Below, piece after piece: positions 1 to 8,101 of a stretch of DNA of 64,000 nucleotides. Source of the stretch: Leptolyngbyaceae cyanobacterium JSC-12 (GTDB taxonomy: Bacteria > Cyanobacteriota > Cyanobacteriia > Leptolyngbyales > Leptolyngbyaceae). How positions within the stretch are numbered: position 1 is the first letter of the stretch; the number at the start of each line of letters is the position of its first letter. The stretch covers positions 1,386,723 to 1,450,722 of the forward strand of contig CM001633.1 of NCBI GenBank assembly GCA_000309945.1, written 5' to 3'. Below the pieces are notes generated by a model. It did no database searches. It saw only the letters and a program-made list of their open reading frames with translations, and had not been told where the DNA came from. The translations under genes and the position numbers were made by a program.

Positions 1-1179
1 GGCAGCTTTTGCTAAACCCTTGAGAGAAGCACCAGTGCGCCCCACCCCTGCTAAATTTCGCAGCATATTCAAACTCAGACGCTTACCCCAATATTGGGCA
101 ACCATTGCCAGACACGTTGCACCACAATCGGCACTACTCTGTTGCTGGAGAAAGGGATAGCCCTGCCAGAACCAGCGCCGTCGCCATTGCTTGGAGCGGG
201 GTTTGGCAAAGGCGATCGCAGGAGCCTCTGCCTGAATTGATAAGGCTTTTAGGGAGGAAGGTGAGGGAATTGGTTGATTAGCAGCGGGGCGCAGAGCAGA
301 ACGAGAGGAGGATAGTTGAGCCGAAATGACAGATGCCGACGATGGGCGATTTTCCCGTGGCGACAATGGATTGGCTGATAAATTTCCCAGAGTCGGAATG
401 ATTCCCTGCGCCATTTCCCAATAGTCGTTGGACAGTTGGTAAACTTGGAGGTCAGTCGCTGCAACCCAGTCAGCGGGAATGACGGCAGGATAACCCCAAG
501 CATCGCCAATAGCTGGAGGTGAGGTTCCCTGACTACGAATTTGACCAGTGCGTAGCCAATAGCGCCCGCTGGCAGTAGGAGTTGCCTCGGTTAAAACAGT
601 TCCAGCGGCAATATCAACCTCACGCAGGTAGGGAAGCAGACGCTTGAGTGTATGGCTAGTTTGCGATCGCAGTTCAGTGGCGGTTCTGAAAAAGATGAGT
701 TGCTGTCGAGCTGTGGTGGCATGACGCAAATACTCATCCAGTTGCGGTACCTGTTGCAACCAACGTTGCAGTTTGGCTCCTGGCATAACAGCCACCAGCC
801 CAGAACTCGCCGCGATCGCGCGATATGGGCGAGGGCAAGCACAAAATTGCTCATCCGCACCCCAACTTTCTCCAGCTTCTAGTAAAGCAGTGGAGACATC
901 CTGTTGGAGCAGGAGATCATGGCTCAGTAAACGAACCCGTCCCTGGCAAACGATGTAGAGATCCTGGTTGGGTACTGCCTGGTTCGCCTCACGATCGCAT
1001 GAATTCGACTCAATCAGTTCATCTCCTAGTTGAATAGCTTGAAATGTGCAGGCTTGGCTAAACTGAGTCACCCAATCGTGCTCTTTTGGAAATCCATTCA
1101 AAAGCAGTTCAACGAGAAGTTCATAAGCATTAGATAATGCCGGAAGATCACCTCTTCCAGTTTCTGAAGCCGATTTCAT
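1..1179 (-). CDS. Peptidase-C39 ABC exporter with N-terminal cNMP-binding-like region (partial, N-terminal part)
   Basis: An open frame of 393 codons runs from an ATG at 1177-1179 off the left edge, so only the N-terminal portion is visible. About residues 70-150 resemble a cyclic-nucleotide-binding-like domain (YIVCQGRVRLLS, then a GESWGAD stretch), and a second similar stretch follows near 190-230. From about residue 340 a peptidase C39 domain begins: SSADCGATCLAMVAQYWG, with the expected catalytic Cys at residue 352. In this family the C39 domain cleaves double-glycine leader peptides, and the missing C-terminal part would carry the membrane and ATPase domains of a type I exporter. That missing part is inferred from the family. 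The start lacks a clear Shine-Dalgarno sequence, so it is approximate. The substrate is unknown. Confidence 0.85.
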   Translation of the reverse strand, partial: MKSASETGRGDLPALSNAYELLVELLLNGFPKEHDWVTQFSQACTFQAIQLGDELIESNSCDREANQAVPNQDLYIVCQGRVRLLSHDLLLQQDVSTALLEAGESWGADEQFCACPRPYRAIAASSGLVAVMPGAKLQRWLQQVPQLDEYLRHATTARQQLIFFRTATELRSQTSHTLKRLLPYLREVDIAAGTVLTEATPTASGRYWLRTGQIRSQGTSPPAIGDAWGYPAVIPADWVAATDLQVYQLSNDYWEMAQGIIPTLGNLSANPLSPRENRPSSASVISAQLSSSRSALRPAANQPIPSPSSLKALSIQAEAPAIAFAKPRSKQWRRRWFWQGYPFLQQQSSADCGATCLAMVAQYWGKRLSLNMLRNLAGVGRTGASLKGLAKAA

Positions 1180-1330
1180 GATGGATCACAGGGAACTTAA
1201 GCCAGTATGAAGCGAGAAAGAATCACCCTGAGAAAGAGCATTATTTCAGCAGGAAACAGTTGAAAATACTGCACTCAATCATTAATATCAAGTTCAACAG
1301 TTTACAGCTTACTGAGTAGCTGAATGTGGC

Positions 1331-1366
1331 TAAACTAAGACAATTGTATAAACTAAGACAATTGTA
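1331..1366. repeat. Perfect 18-bp tandem duplication
   Basis: The unit TAAACTAAGACAATTGTA occurs twice head to tail (1331-1348 and 1349-1366) in the AT-rich spacer between the C39 exporter and the small 75-residue frame. I see no gene or clear promoter in 1180-1446. Confidence 0.9.
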
Positions 1367-1446
1367 AGTTAAGCAACTCTGGGAAACCCATCACCCAAAG
1401 AGGGTACATTGTTTTTTGCTACTAACTTTGCTACTAAATACTGTAA

Positions 1447-1674
1447 TTAAACCTCGTCCATGTCCAAATCAGTAATTTCTGTTAGAGAAACCTCTAGCTT
1501 TTGAGTCGAACCTGGTTTAATAATTGGTAGATGTGCCTTCATAGAACAACTTGCGTACCAAATTAGAGACGCATATTTGAAGGGTTTATCGTGATTTTCT
1601 CTGAATGTAGATCTTACTTTGATTCTATTCTCTGCTGTCACTAGTAACAACTTTATAATTAGAAGTTCCGCCAT
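1447..1674 (-). CDS. Candidate small hypothetical protein (75 aa)
   Basis: I do not recognise this protein. It begins MAELLIIKLLLV and ends in an acidic tail, ITDLDMDEV, with two Cys/Ser-containing central segments. It lies upstream of the C39 exporter on the same strand, which raises the possibility of an exported peptide. However, there is no obvious GG leader-cleavage motif, and the C39 gene starts 268 bp further on. Codon use is more AT-rich than in the surrounding housekeeping genes. No strong ribosome-binding site precedes the ATG. It may be a real accessory gene or a chance frame. Confidence 0.35.
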   Translation of the reverse strand: MAELLIIKLLLVTAENRIKVRSTFRENHDKPFKYASLIWYASCSMKAHLPIIKPGSTQKLEVSLTEITDLDMDEV

Positions 1675-1902
1675 AAATTAACAGATCTTTATTTCTGTTT
1701 CGAATTCGCCTAGAAACCTAGAAACGTTTCTAAGTTGTTACGTGAACCACGTTTAGGCAAGTGCTTTAGACTGGTTAAGGGTTATAGCCTGGCTTTGGTT
1801 AACGAAAATTAGGTTTGAATACTATTAAGACTAAAATAGGACTAAAAATTATCATGGATTTAAGATTAATCGGTAGTGTGCTAGACATGGGGATCGATAA
1901 GG

Positions 1903-2349
1903 TCAAACTACCCGTCCAAATTCATAGCGATTGATGAACAACCCAATCACAATGTCATGTAGCCGTTCGGACTTGGAGAAGCAGATCGTCTTGCGAGCTA
2001 ATCGCTTAATTCGGGTTCGTAACGTCAAATGCTTGCGCTCAATTTTCTGTGTATTCTGTTTACCAACCACATGCTGGTCTTCATCGAACAAGCGAGCATA
2101 GGCTCCCCATCCATCGGTATAAAAGGTTTGAACCCCAAACGGTGCTAACAATGCTTTTAACTCGACCAACGCTTGGTCTTGATGGTCTGCCAGCACATAC
2201 GCCAATACCTGCCCCGTCTGATGGTCAATGGCATGCCACAGCCAACGTTCCTGTTTTTTACACCGGACAAAGCTCCACATCTCGTCTGCTTCGGCTTCTT
2301 CGATGTGTTTGGCAATGGTCACAGCTGTTGGCTCCAGTTGTTCCAACAA
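1903..2349 (-). CDS. insB: IS1-family transposase, InsB catalytic part
   Basis: This is the catalytic DDE domain of an IS1 transposase. The visible acidic triad is Asp in DEMWSF, Asp in FYTDGWGAY and Glu in IERKHLTLRTR, followed by the family ending LFINRYEFG. The listed start is a TTG at 2347-2349, but the frame stays open upstream to the stop at 2386-2388. The protein is therefore probably made as a fusion with InsA through a frame change in the A8 run (minus strand, 2380-2387). From the sequence, joining the frames needs a +1 (or -2) shift, not the -1 shift described for classical IS1. This copy may therefore be a broken single-frame transposase. Confidence 0.85.
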   Translation of the reverse strand: MLEQLEPTAVTIAKHIEEAEADEMWSFVRCKKQERWLWHAIDHQTGQVLAYVLADHQDQALVELKALLAPFGVQTFYTDGWGAYARLFDEDQHVVGKQNTQKIERKHLTLRTRIKRLARKTICFSKSERLHDIVIGLFINRYEFGRVV

Positions 2350-2365
2350 TGATCGATTGATCTGT

Positions 2366-2644
2366 TCAAGATGACGATCTTTTTTTTAATTCTTCAATGA
2401 CAGTAGTCGGACTAATTCTGAGTACTCGTGCAGTATCGCGAATTCCGCTGCCATTGAGTGCCATCTCACAAATCTGTTGTTTCACATCAGGTAAGTAACC
2501 TCGGTAGGAATACTCCAGAACAAAGCTATGGCGAGTGCATTCGGAATTCCGACATTTATATCGTTGTTTGCCTTCAGCCGTCTTGCCATGTTTGACGATG
2601 TTAGTGCTGTTGCAAGTGGGACAGTGTACAGGTTCGAGTACCAT
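2366..2644 (-). CDS. insA: IS1-family InsA, DNA-binding part
   Basis: A 92-residue protein with an N-terminal zinc-ribbon-like CPTCNSTNIVKHG followed by YKCRNSEC, then a helix-turn-helix region (MALNGSGIRDTARVLRIS). This is the usual N-terminal DNA-binding part of IS1 transposases, which recognises the terminal repeats. It ends in KKRSSS just after the A8 slippery run, where the InsB frame takes over. On its own it would act as a repressor and competitor of transposition, by analogy with IS1 of Escherichia coli. Confidence 0.85.
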   Translation of the reverse strand: MVLEPVHCPTCNSTNIVKHGKTAEGKQRYKCRNSECTRHSFVLEYSYRGYLPDVKQQICEMALNGSGIRDTARVLRISPTTVIEELKKRSSS

Positions 2645-2806
2645 CGTAGTCGTTTTGAACTACCCTAACTGATTTGGTAATTCTATTTACCCTGATCCTT
2701 AGCCCCATGTCTAGAACATTACCTTAATCTTCATTAATGCTGATGGTTCCCCAGGTTTTCTGTCTTAGCCTTCTAGAATCAAGACATATTCCTTCACGTT
2801 TCAACT

Positions 2807-5299
2807 GTGGCTAACCTTTATTGGCTGAATCAAATTCGCCCCGAATACCGTGCATCAGTGGGATTGAAGGCATTTTATTTGAGCCATTTGCAACAAAAGG
2901 GCTACCCTGTTGTGCCAGGCTTTGTTGTGTCAGCCCTGACTCTGCAGACATTTTTGGAGTCCATGGACTGGACAGAGCCGTTGTTTGCTGACTTGCCAGG
3001 GTCTTCCCTCCATATTGATATTGATAACTCCCAACAATTGCAGGCGATCGCTCGTCAATTGCGCCAGGCGATCGCGGCAGCCCCTCTGCCCAATTCCTTG
3101 CTACAAGAATTAGAGGTTGCAACGGCACATTTTCAGCTAGCAACGTTGATTTTGCGTCCGTCCCTCAGTCTGGACCCGTTAGCGCAACGCAGTGAAGATT
3201 CTCAACTCACCACTCTTGCATTGAAAAGTGCTGGGTTGTTGACCAGTCAGGTTTGTCGATCAGATCTGGAGTCTCTGGCGCAGGGATTAAAGCAGGTGTG
3301 GGGAGAATTGTTTAGCGCAAAAAGCTTATTTTACTGGCAGCGTCACAGCATTCCGCTCCAGCAGTTGAGGCTGGCAGTCCTGGTGCAACCAATGCAACCA
3401 GCGATCGCATCCGGTACTATCTGTGCTACTGAGACTCGGCTTGACATTTATTCAACCATTGGATTGGGAATCGCTCTTGCTCGAGGCGAAGTGGTTCCAG
3501 ATTACGATTTGGTTGATAGCGTCACGGGTAGCATTCAAAGCCGCAAACTGGGGCAGAAAAGTATTGCCTACCGCCTGACTAACCCCTCCCACCTGCAATC
3601 AGAAATTGCACCTCCATCCTCGGAGCCTGCGATCTCGCATTCTGCTGCATCCTGGCTCCCCCCGCTGAACCGGGCAGCCGCGCTTCAGAACCCTCTCCAC
3701 TTAACTGAGGTGCCAAGCTTGGTGGAAACCTATCTTTTGACCGATCAACAACGAACCGAGTTCACCCTGGCTGAATCTGACATTCAAGCCCTGGTTGGAT
3801 TGGCGCAAATGGCTTTGGCAGATGGTCACACCCTGTTCGAACTGGAATGGATCCTTTTACCAGAGTTGGTTGATCATTCCAGGTTGTATCTCACCCAGTT
3901 CATCCCGCAAACTACGCCAATTTCCCCAGTTTCCAAAAGTCACTCTTTGCCTCCGAGCAAACGTTCTTCTAAAACAGTGGAAATTTTCCCTGGAGCAACT
4001 TTAATTGCCACGGGATTATCTGTCGCATCTGGGCAAGCGATCGCTCGTGCCAGCGTGATTACAGATACTCACACGTTCCCCAACGAGTTTGCTCCGCATA
4101 CGATCTTAGTGGCTCCCACCCTACCCCTGGATTGGCTGCCTTTAATTGAGCAATCGGCAGCGCTGATTTCGGAACAGGGTGGCATGACTAGCCACAGTGC
4201 CATTATCGCCAGAGAGCTTGGGGTTCCAGCCGTAACAGGGGTTCCAGCAATTACGCAACAAATACGCTCAGGGGAGTTGCTCTGGGTAGATGGCGATCGC
4301 GGCAAAATCTATCGGCTAAATCAGCTGTCTGCTGATATTGCAAATGTTGGACATGATGCACATTCAGAAACCCGTCCTTCCACTTCACGCCAGCAGCCTA
4401 GGCTGACAACAACATTAATGGTAAATGTGAGTCAACCAAACCAGGTGCTAAAAGCTGCTAATTTACCTGTTAGTGGCGTTGGTTTATTGCGAGCAGAACT
4501 GCTGGCATTGTCGGTGTTGGATAATCAGCATCCTTTTCGATGGCTAGAACAACAGCGCAAGAATGAATTGGTAGAACGAATGACAGAGGCGATCGCCCGA
4601 TTTGCAGAAGCCTTCGATCCGCGCCCGGTGTTCTATCGTTCTTTTGACTTTCGGTTCCATGAATTTCAGGATTTCCATTGCACCTCGCCTTCTCCCACAA
4701 CGCATTCTGTCCTTGGCATGAGAGGCGCATTTAGCTACAGGGTAGATCCGACTTTATTCAAGTTGGAGTTAGCATGTCTGGCAATCCTTCAGCAGGCGGG
4801 GCACACTAACGTGCACTTGCTTTTGCCATTCGTCCGCACTGTTGAAGAATTTGTGTTTTGTCGCCATCTGGTTGAACAAGCTGGATTAACCCGCACGTCA
4901 AATTTCCAACTCTGGATCATGGCGGAAGTGCCTTCAGTGTTACTGCTATTGCCCGATTATGTGGAAGCTGGGGTGCAGGGAATTTCCATCGGCACCAACG
5001 ATCTGACTCAATTGTTGTTAGGAGTGGATCGGGATAATGCGGATCTGGCATCAGTGTTTGAAGAACGGCACCCAGTGGTGAAACGGGCGATCGCTCGGTT
5101 GATTCAAGAAGCGCGGCAACTGGGTATTCCTTGTTCAATTTGTGGGGAGGCACCAGTCCGTTATCCAGATCTGATTGCTGATTTGGTGCATTGGGGGATT
5201 CAGTCCATTTCGGTTGCACCAGATGCGGTGGAATCTACTTACTGGGAATTGGTTCGGGTTGAGCAAGCTTTAGGTTTGGCATCTCTGCGAGCGCCTTAG
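2807..5299 (+). CDS. PEP-utilising enzyme, PEP-synthase/PPDK-like, divergent
   Basis: The 830-residue protein has the three-part PEP synthase layout. The N-terminal region corresponds to the ATP/pyruvate-binding domain but is divergent: the usual arginine- and acid-rich ATP motif is replaced by LILRPSLSLDPLAQ. Near residue 457 comes the phosphohistidine swivel domain, GGMTSHSAIIARELG, with the phospho-accepting His near 463. The C-terminal TIM barrel has FRSFDFRFHEFQ, GTNDLTQLLLGVDRDN and the CSICGEAP active-site cysteine. The start is a GTG at 2807, 83 bp past the IS1 end. Because the ATP-binding part is degenerate, conversion of pyruvate to PEP cannot be assumed; it could be a regulatory or altered-substrate phosphotransferase. 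Confidence 0.8.
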   Translation: MANLYWLNQIRPEYRASVGLKAFYLSHLQQKGYPVVPGFVVSALTLQTFLESMDWTEPLFADLPGSSLHIDIDNSQQLQAIARQLRQAIAAAPLPNSLLQELEVATAHFQLATLILRPSLSLDPLAQRSEDSQLTTLALKSAGLLTSQVCRSDLESLAQGLKQVWGELFSAKSLFYWQRHSIPLQQLRLAVLVQPMQPAIASGTICATETRLDIYSTIGLGIALARGEVVPDYDLVDSVTGSIQSRKLGQKSIAYRLTNPSHLQSEIAPPSSEPAISHSAASWLPPLNRAAALQNPLHLTEVPSLVETYLLTDQQRTEFTLAESDIQALVGLAQMALADGHTLFELEWILLPELVDHSRLYLTQFIPQTTPISPVSKSHSLPPSKRSSKTVEIFPGATLIATGLSVASGQAIARASVITDTHTFPNEFAPHTILVAPTLPLDWLPLIEQSAALISEQGGMTSHSAIIARELGVPAVTGVPAITQQIRSGELLWVDGDRGKIYRLNQLSADIANVGHDAHSETRPSTSRQQPRLTTTLMVNVSQPNQVLKAANLPVSGVGLLRAELLALSVLDNQHPFRWLEQQRKNELVERMTEAIARFAEAFDPRPVFYRSFDFRFHEFQDFHCTSPSPTTHSVLGMRGAFSYRVDPTLFKLELACLAILQQAGHTNVHLLLPFVRTVEEFVFCRHLVEQAGLTRTSNFQLWIMAEVPSVLLLLPDYVEAGVQGISIGTNDLTQLLLGVDRDNADLASVFEERHPVVKRAIARLIQEARQLGIPCSICGEAPVRYPDLIADLVHWGIQSISVAPDAVESTYWELVRVEQALGLASLRAP

Positions 5300-5309
5300 C
5301 CAGGAGGTA

Positions 5310-5350
5310 AAAAAAAGGGCAACGAAACGGTAAAAACCAATCCGTTGCCC
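5310..5350 (-). terminator. Rho-independent terminator (strong on minus strand)
   Basis: An 8-bp stem, GGGCAACG (5317-5324) with CGTTGCCC (5343-5350), is followed on the minus strand by a run of eight T. It would end transcription of the small minus-strand frame at 5388-5636. On the plus strand the stem is followed only by CAATTTT, so it may also weakly stop the PEP-synthase-like gene. Confidence 0.75.
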
Positions 5351-5387
5351 CAATTTTGCGGTGCTATCTTAGACTAAAAATTGGGCG

Positions 5388-5636
5388 TTAACGTGGGATA
5401 AAGCATTTCCATCCCTTAAGAGACCAATAGCTGGGATAGCTTTCCTGTTTTTCAGTCAATTGGGGTGCCCAGTTGCTCACATCCTTCAGCTTGGAATCAA
5501 CGCTTTCTTCCAAACGAACATTCACATCATCTATAGACTTTACTGCCTTATACATTTGCGGTTTTGCCCTCCACTGACTGAGGCATGAATTAGTGATCTG
5601 CCTAAGCTCTAGACATACTTGCCCAACAGTAACCAA
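5388..5636 (-). CDS. Candidate small hypothetical protein (82 aa)
   Basis: I do not recognise this protein. It is a soluble, mixed-charge sequence starting MVTVGQVCLELRQ and ending WSLKGWKCFIPR, with no membrane segment or signal peptide. Support comes from the strong minus-strand terminator 38 bp downstream. Against it, no good ribosome-binding site is visible before the ATG. The spacer up to chlD (5637-5859) is AT-rich and shows nothing else. Confidence 0.4.
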   Translation of the reverse strand: MVTVGQVCLELRQITNSCLSQWRAKPQMYKAVKSIDDVNVRLEESVDSKLKDVSNWAPQLTEKQESYPSYWSLKGWKCFIPR

Positions 5637-5859
5637 TGATTGATTTGCAACTCGCCAAAGAAAACTAATAGTAACCCTATCAGGTTTGAGAAGGATTTGC
5701 TAATTCAAGAAAATTAATCAATGCATCACTACATTACACCTCTATTCTATGAAATTTTCATAAAGTAGCTAGGCAATTTCACGGAATAAAGCCTTTACTA
5801 GGCGAAACATGTCCTGATTAAGATTAATCATCTTAAGATGAACTATCTGCTTGCTGGAT

Positions 5860-8016
5860 TTAACGATTTTTGATGTCAGAGATGGCGGAACGAGCCATTG
5901 ATGCGATCGCCTGATCCGTTGCTTTCGGCAAATGATAATACTTACCACCTGCGTGTTTGGCTAGTTCTTTGGCGAATCCGGTGGAAATAAATTTGTTCTC
6001 AGTGTCAATCACCAGGAGTTGAAAGCCAATCGCCCGAATCTTACCAGCAATGTCCAGCAGTTCGGCTTTAATGTCTGGTTTTTCCCCGTCGGGTATTGGT
6101 TCGCCTAATGACTTCGCCAGGGGTACATTACCGCGACCATCAGTAATTGCCACAATCACCACTTGCCCAATATCCCCAGATTGTTGGGCATTCATTCCCA
6201 CTCTCACTGCTTGAGTTAAACCATGTGCCAGAGGAGAACCTCCCCCGCAAGGCATTCGGTCTAACCGGCGTTTTGCTGCTTCAATCGAGCGAGTCGGTGG
6301 CAATAACACTTCTGCCTGTTCGCCCCGGAATGGAATCAGCGACACCTGATCTCGATTCTGGTATGCCTCGGTTAACAAGCGCAGCACCGCTCCCTTTGCT
6401 GAATTCATCCGATTCAAGGCCATTGAACCCGATGCATCCACCACGAACACAACCAATGCTCCAGCTTTGCGGGCAAGGCGCTTGGCACGAATATCAGATT
6501 GCTCCACGAATACCCGCTTCCGAGAGGAACTAGGAGTTGGGGAGGGAATTGAAGATTGGTAATTGGTGATTGGTGATCGAGAAGCATCAGGCGGCTTCCA
6601 TCTGGAATCTGCGATCGGCAATTTCAAATCCTTCTGGCTTCTAACTCCTGACTCCTGATTCCTCGCCCGTCTCGCTTTTTGATAAGGGGCAGCGGCTCGG
6701 AGGGTGGCATCCACAGCAATGCGACGAACTCCACCACGGGGCAGAACAGGCTTGATATAGCGTCCGCGATCTTCAGAGAAAATCATCGTGCGGCTACCAG
6801 ATTTGCCGCGGCGAGTTGCCATCTGCGCAAAGTACAACACATCAGGGTCGAGAATCACGCCTTCGGGATCAAAAACAAACTCTTCAGGAATTGTATTTGG
6901 TTCTTGATCTGGCTCATTGTCGTCCTCGTCTTCTTTTTCCTCCTCATCCTCCTGTTCCTGCTCCAATTGGTCTTGGGGTGGGGGTGGCGGCGGTGGGGGT
7001 GGCGGTGGTTGTTCGTCGGGTGGGGGCTGCAAAATTGTTGATCGCGGAATAATGACTAATTCCACCGCACGGCGCAAATCGTCAGCATTAACTTCAGTTC
7101 GCCCTTCTAGCGCGGCATTGGCTTTGGCAACTCGCACAGCAAACAATTCGGCTCGATGCCCCTGTACCCCGCCCCGAATTGCTTCTGTTACCAGATACTG
7201 AATCTGGTCATGGGTAATGCGTACATCTTTGAGCCATTCCCGCGCCAGGATGATTTGAGTTCTTAAGTTGTCGATGTCTTCGGTGTATTGTTGCAAGAAC
7301 TCCTGGGGCGAGTTAGCGTACTGAGTTGCCTGCTCTACTGCCTGCACGCGATCGTCCAAGCCCAAAACGCTATCAGCAGAAAGGGCGATCGCAATCCGGT
7401 CGAGTAAATGATCCCGTAAATCCCCTTCATCCGGATTGTAAGTCGCAATGAGCAACGGCTTGCAGGGATGCCGAAAACTAATTCCTTCCCGTTCAATCTG
7501 GTTCCAGCCATCTGTTAACACTGTCAGCAACAGGTTGGCGCTCTGGTCATCCAGCAAATTGATTTCATCCACATACAGCACACCGCGATGCGCTTCTGCC
7601 AACAATCCTGGTTGAAAGACTGTCTCCCCTTTTTTAATCGACAGACTTACATCTACCGATCCCAGTAGCCGATCTTCCGTCACTCCCAATGGCACTTGCA
7701 CAAACGGAGCCGGAATCACCTCTGTCTCAACGACGAATTCTCCCTTCTCCTCGAACCGTTTGACTGTCTCGTCATCCCACTCTTCTGGCAGGTTGGGGTC
7801 GCAGTTGAGGGAACCTTTGACAATTTCAATGGGTGGCAACAGTGCATGAATTGCCCGCGCCATGACAGATTTTGCAGTGCCGCGTCGTCCAGCAATGACC
7901 ACGCCTCCCAAACCCGGATCGATCGCTGCTAGCAGCAATGCCAGTTTGATGGCTTCTTGCCCTACCACAGCAGCAAGGGGAAAGGCGAGCGGGGTCGTGG
8001 CGGTGAGGGATGGCAT
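5860..8016 (-). CDS. chlD: Magnesium chelatase subunit D
   Basis: ChlD works with ChlI and ChlH to insert magnesium into protoporphyrin IX, the first committed step to chlorophyll. The N-terminal AAA+ module shows [20 protein letters not shown] and [13 protein letters not shown] hinge near residues 335-385 contains an 11-proline run followed by an acidic stretch. The C-terminal von Willebrand A domain has the MIDAS motif DASGSM near residue 527. At 718 residues it is longer than usual, partly because of an insertion at about 447-495 encoded by STRR-like DNA (6530-6675). polA lies 85 bp upstream on the same strand. Recognition is confident. Confidence 0.97.
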   Translation of the reverse strand: MPSLTATTPLAFPLAAVVGQEAIKLALLLAAIDPGLGGVVIAGRRGTAKSVMARAIHALLPPIEIVKGSLNCDPNLPEEWDDETVKRFEEKGEFVVETEVIPAPFVQVPLGVTEDRLLGSVDVSLSIKKGETVFQPGLLAEAHRGVLYVDEINLLDDQSANLLLTVLTDGWNQIEREGISFRHPCKPLLIATYNPDEGDLRDHLLDRIAIALSADSVLGLDDRVQAVEQATQYANSPQEFLQQYTEDIDNLRTQIILAREWLKDVRITHDQIQYLVTEAIRGGVQGHRAELFAVRVAKANAALEGRTEVNADDLRRAVELVIIPRSTILQPPPDEQPPPPPPPPPPPQDQLEQEQEDEEEKEDEDDNEPDQEPNTIPEEFVFDPEGVILDPDVLYFAQMATRRGKSGSRTMIFSEDRGRYIKPVLPRGGVRRIAVDATLRAAAPYQKARRARNQESGVRSQKDLKLPIADSRWKPPDASRSPITNYQSSIPSPTPSSSRKRVFVEQSDIRAKRLARKAGALVVFVVDASGSMALNRMNSAKGAVLRLLTEAYQNRDQVSLIPFRGEQAEVLLPPTRSIEAAKRRLDRMPCGGGSPLAHGLTQAVRVGMNAQQSGDIGQVVIVAITDGRGNVPLAKSLGEPIPDGEKPDIKAELLDIAGKIRAIGFQLLVIDTENKFISTGFAKELAKHAGGKYYHLPKATDQAIASMARSAISDIKNR
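6530..6675. repeat. STRR-like repeat tract inside chlD
   Basis: On the plus strand the tract includes GATTGGTAATTGGTGATTGG and CTAACTCCTGACTCCTGATTCC-like heptamer repeats, which are typical of intergenic short tandem repeats of filamentous cyanobacteria. Here they are read through in the chlD frame, giving a low-complexity insert between the acidic hinge and the metal-binding domain. Confidence 0.7.
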
Positions 8017-8101
8017 GGGACAGTTTCAATATGAAGATCTAACTGCAACTGGTCTAACAATATTCCGAATCTCAGCATATCAATAGAGGCGGCAAATCAG
8101 C

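Larger units (their letters stand above)
1872..2723 (-). mobile_element. IS1-family insertion sequence
   Basis: The element is 852 bp. Its ends are imperfect 21-bp inverted repeats: GGTAGTGTGCTAGACATGGGG at the left end and, read on the other strand, GGTAATGTTCTAGACATGGGG at the right end (19 of 21 identical). Both start GGTRRTG, as IS1 ends do. It is flanked by TTAATC on both sides (1866-1871 and 2724-2729), a possible target-site duplication, although shorter than the 8-10 bp usual for IS1. It carries two overlapping-order frames, InsA and InsB. The right end lies 83 bp before the GTG start of the PEP-synthase-like gene. Confidence 0.9.
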
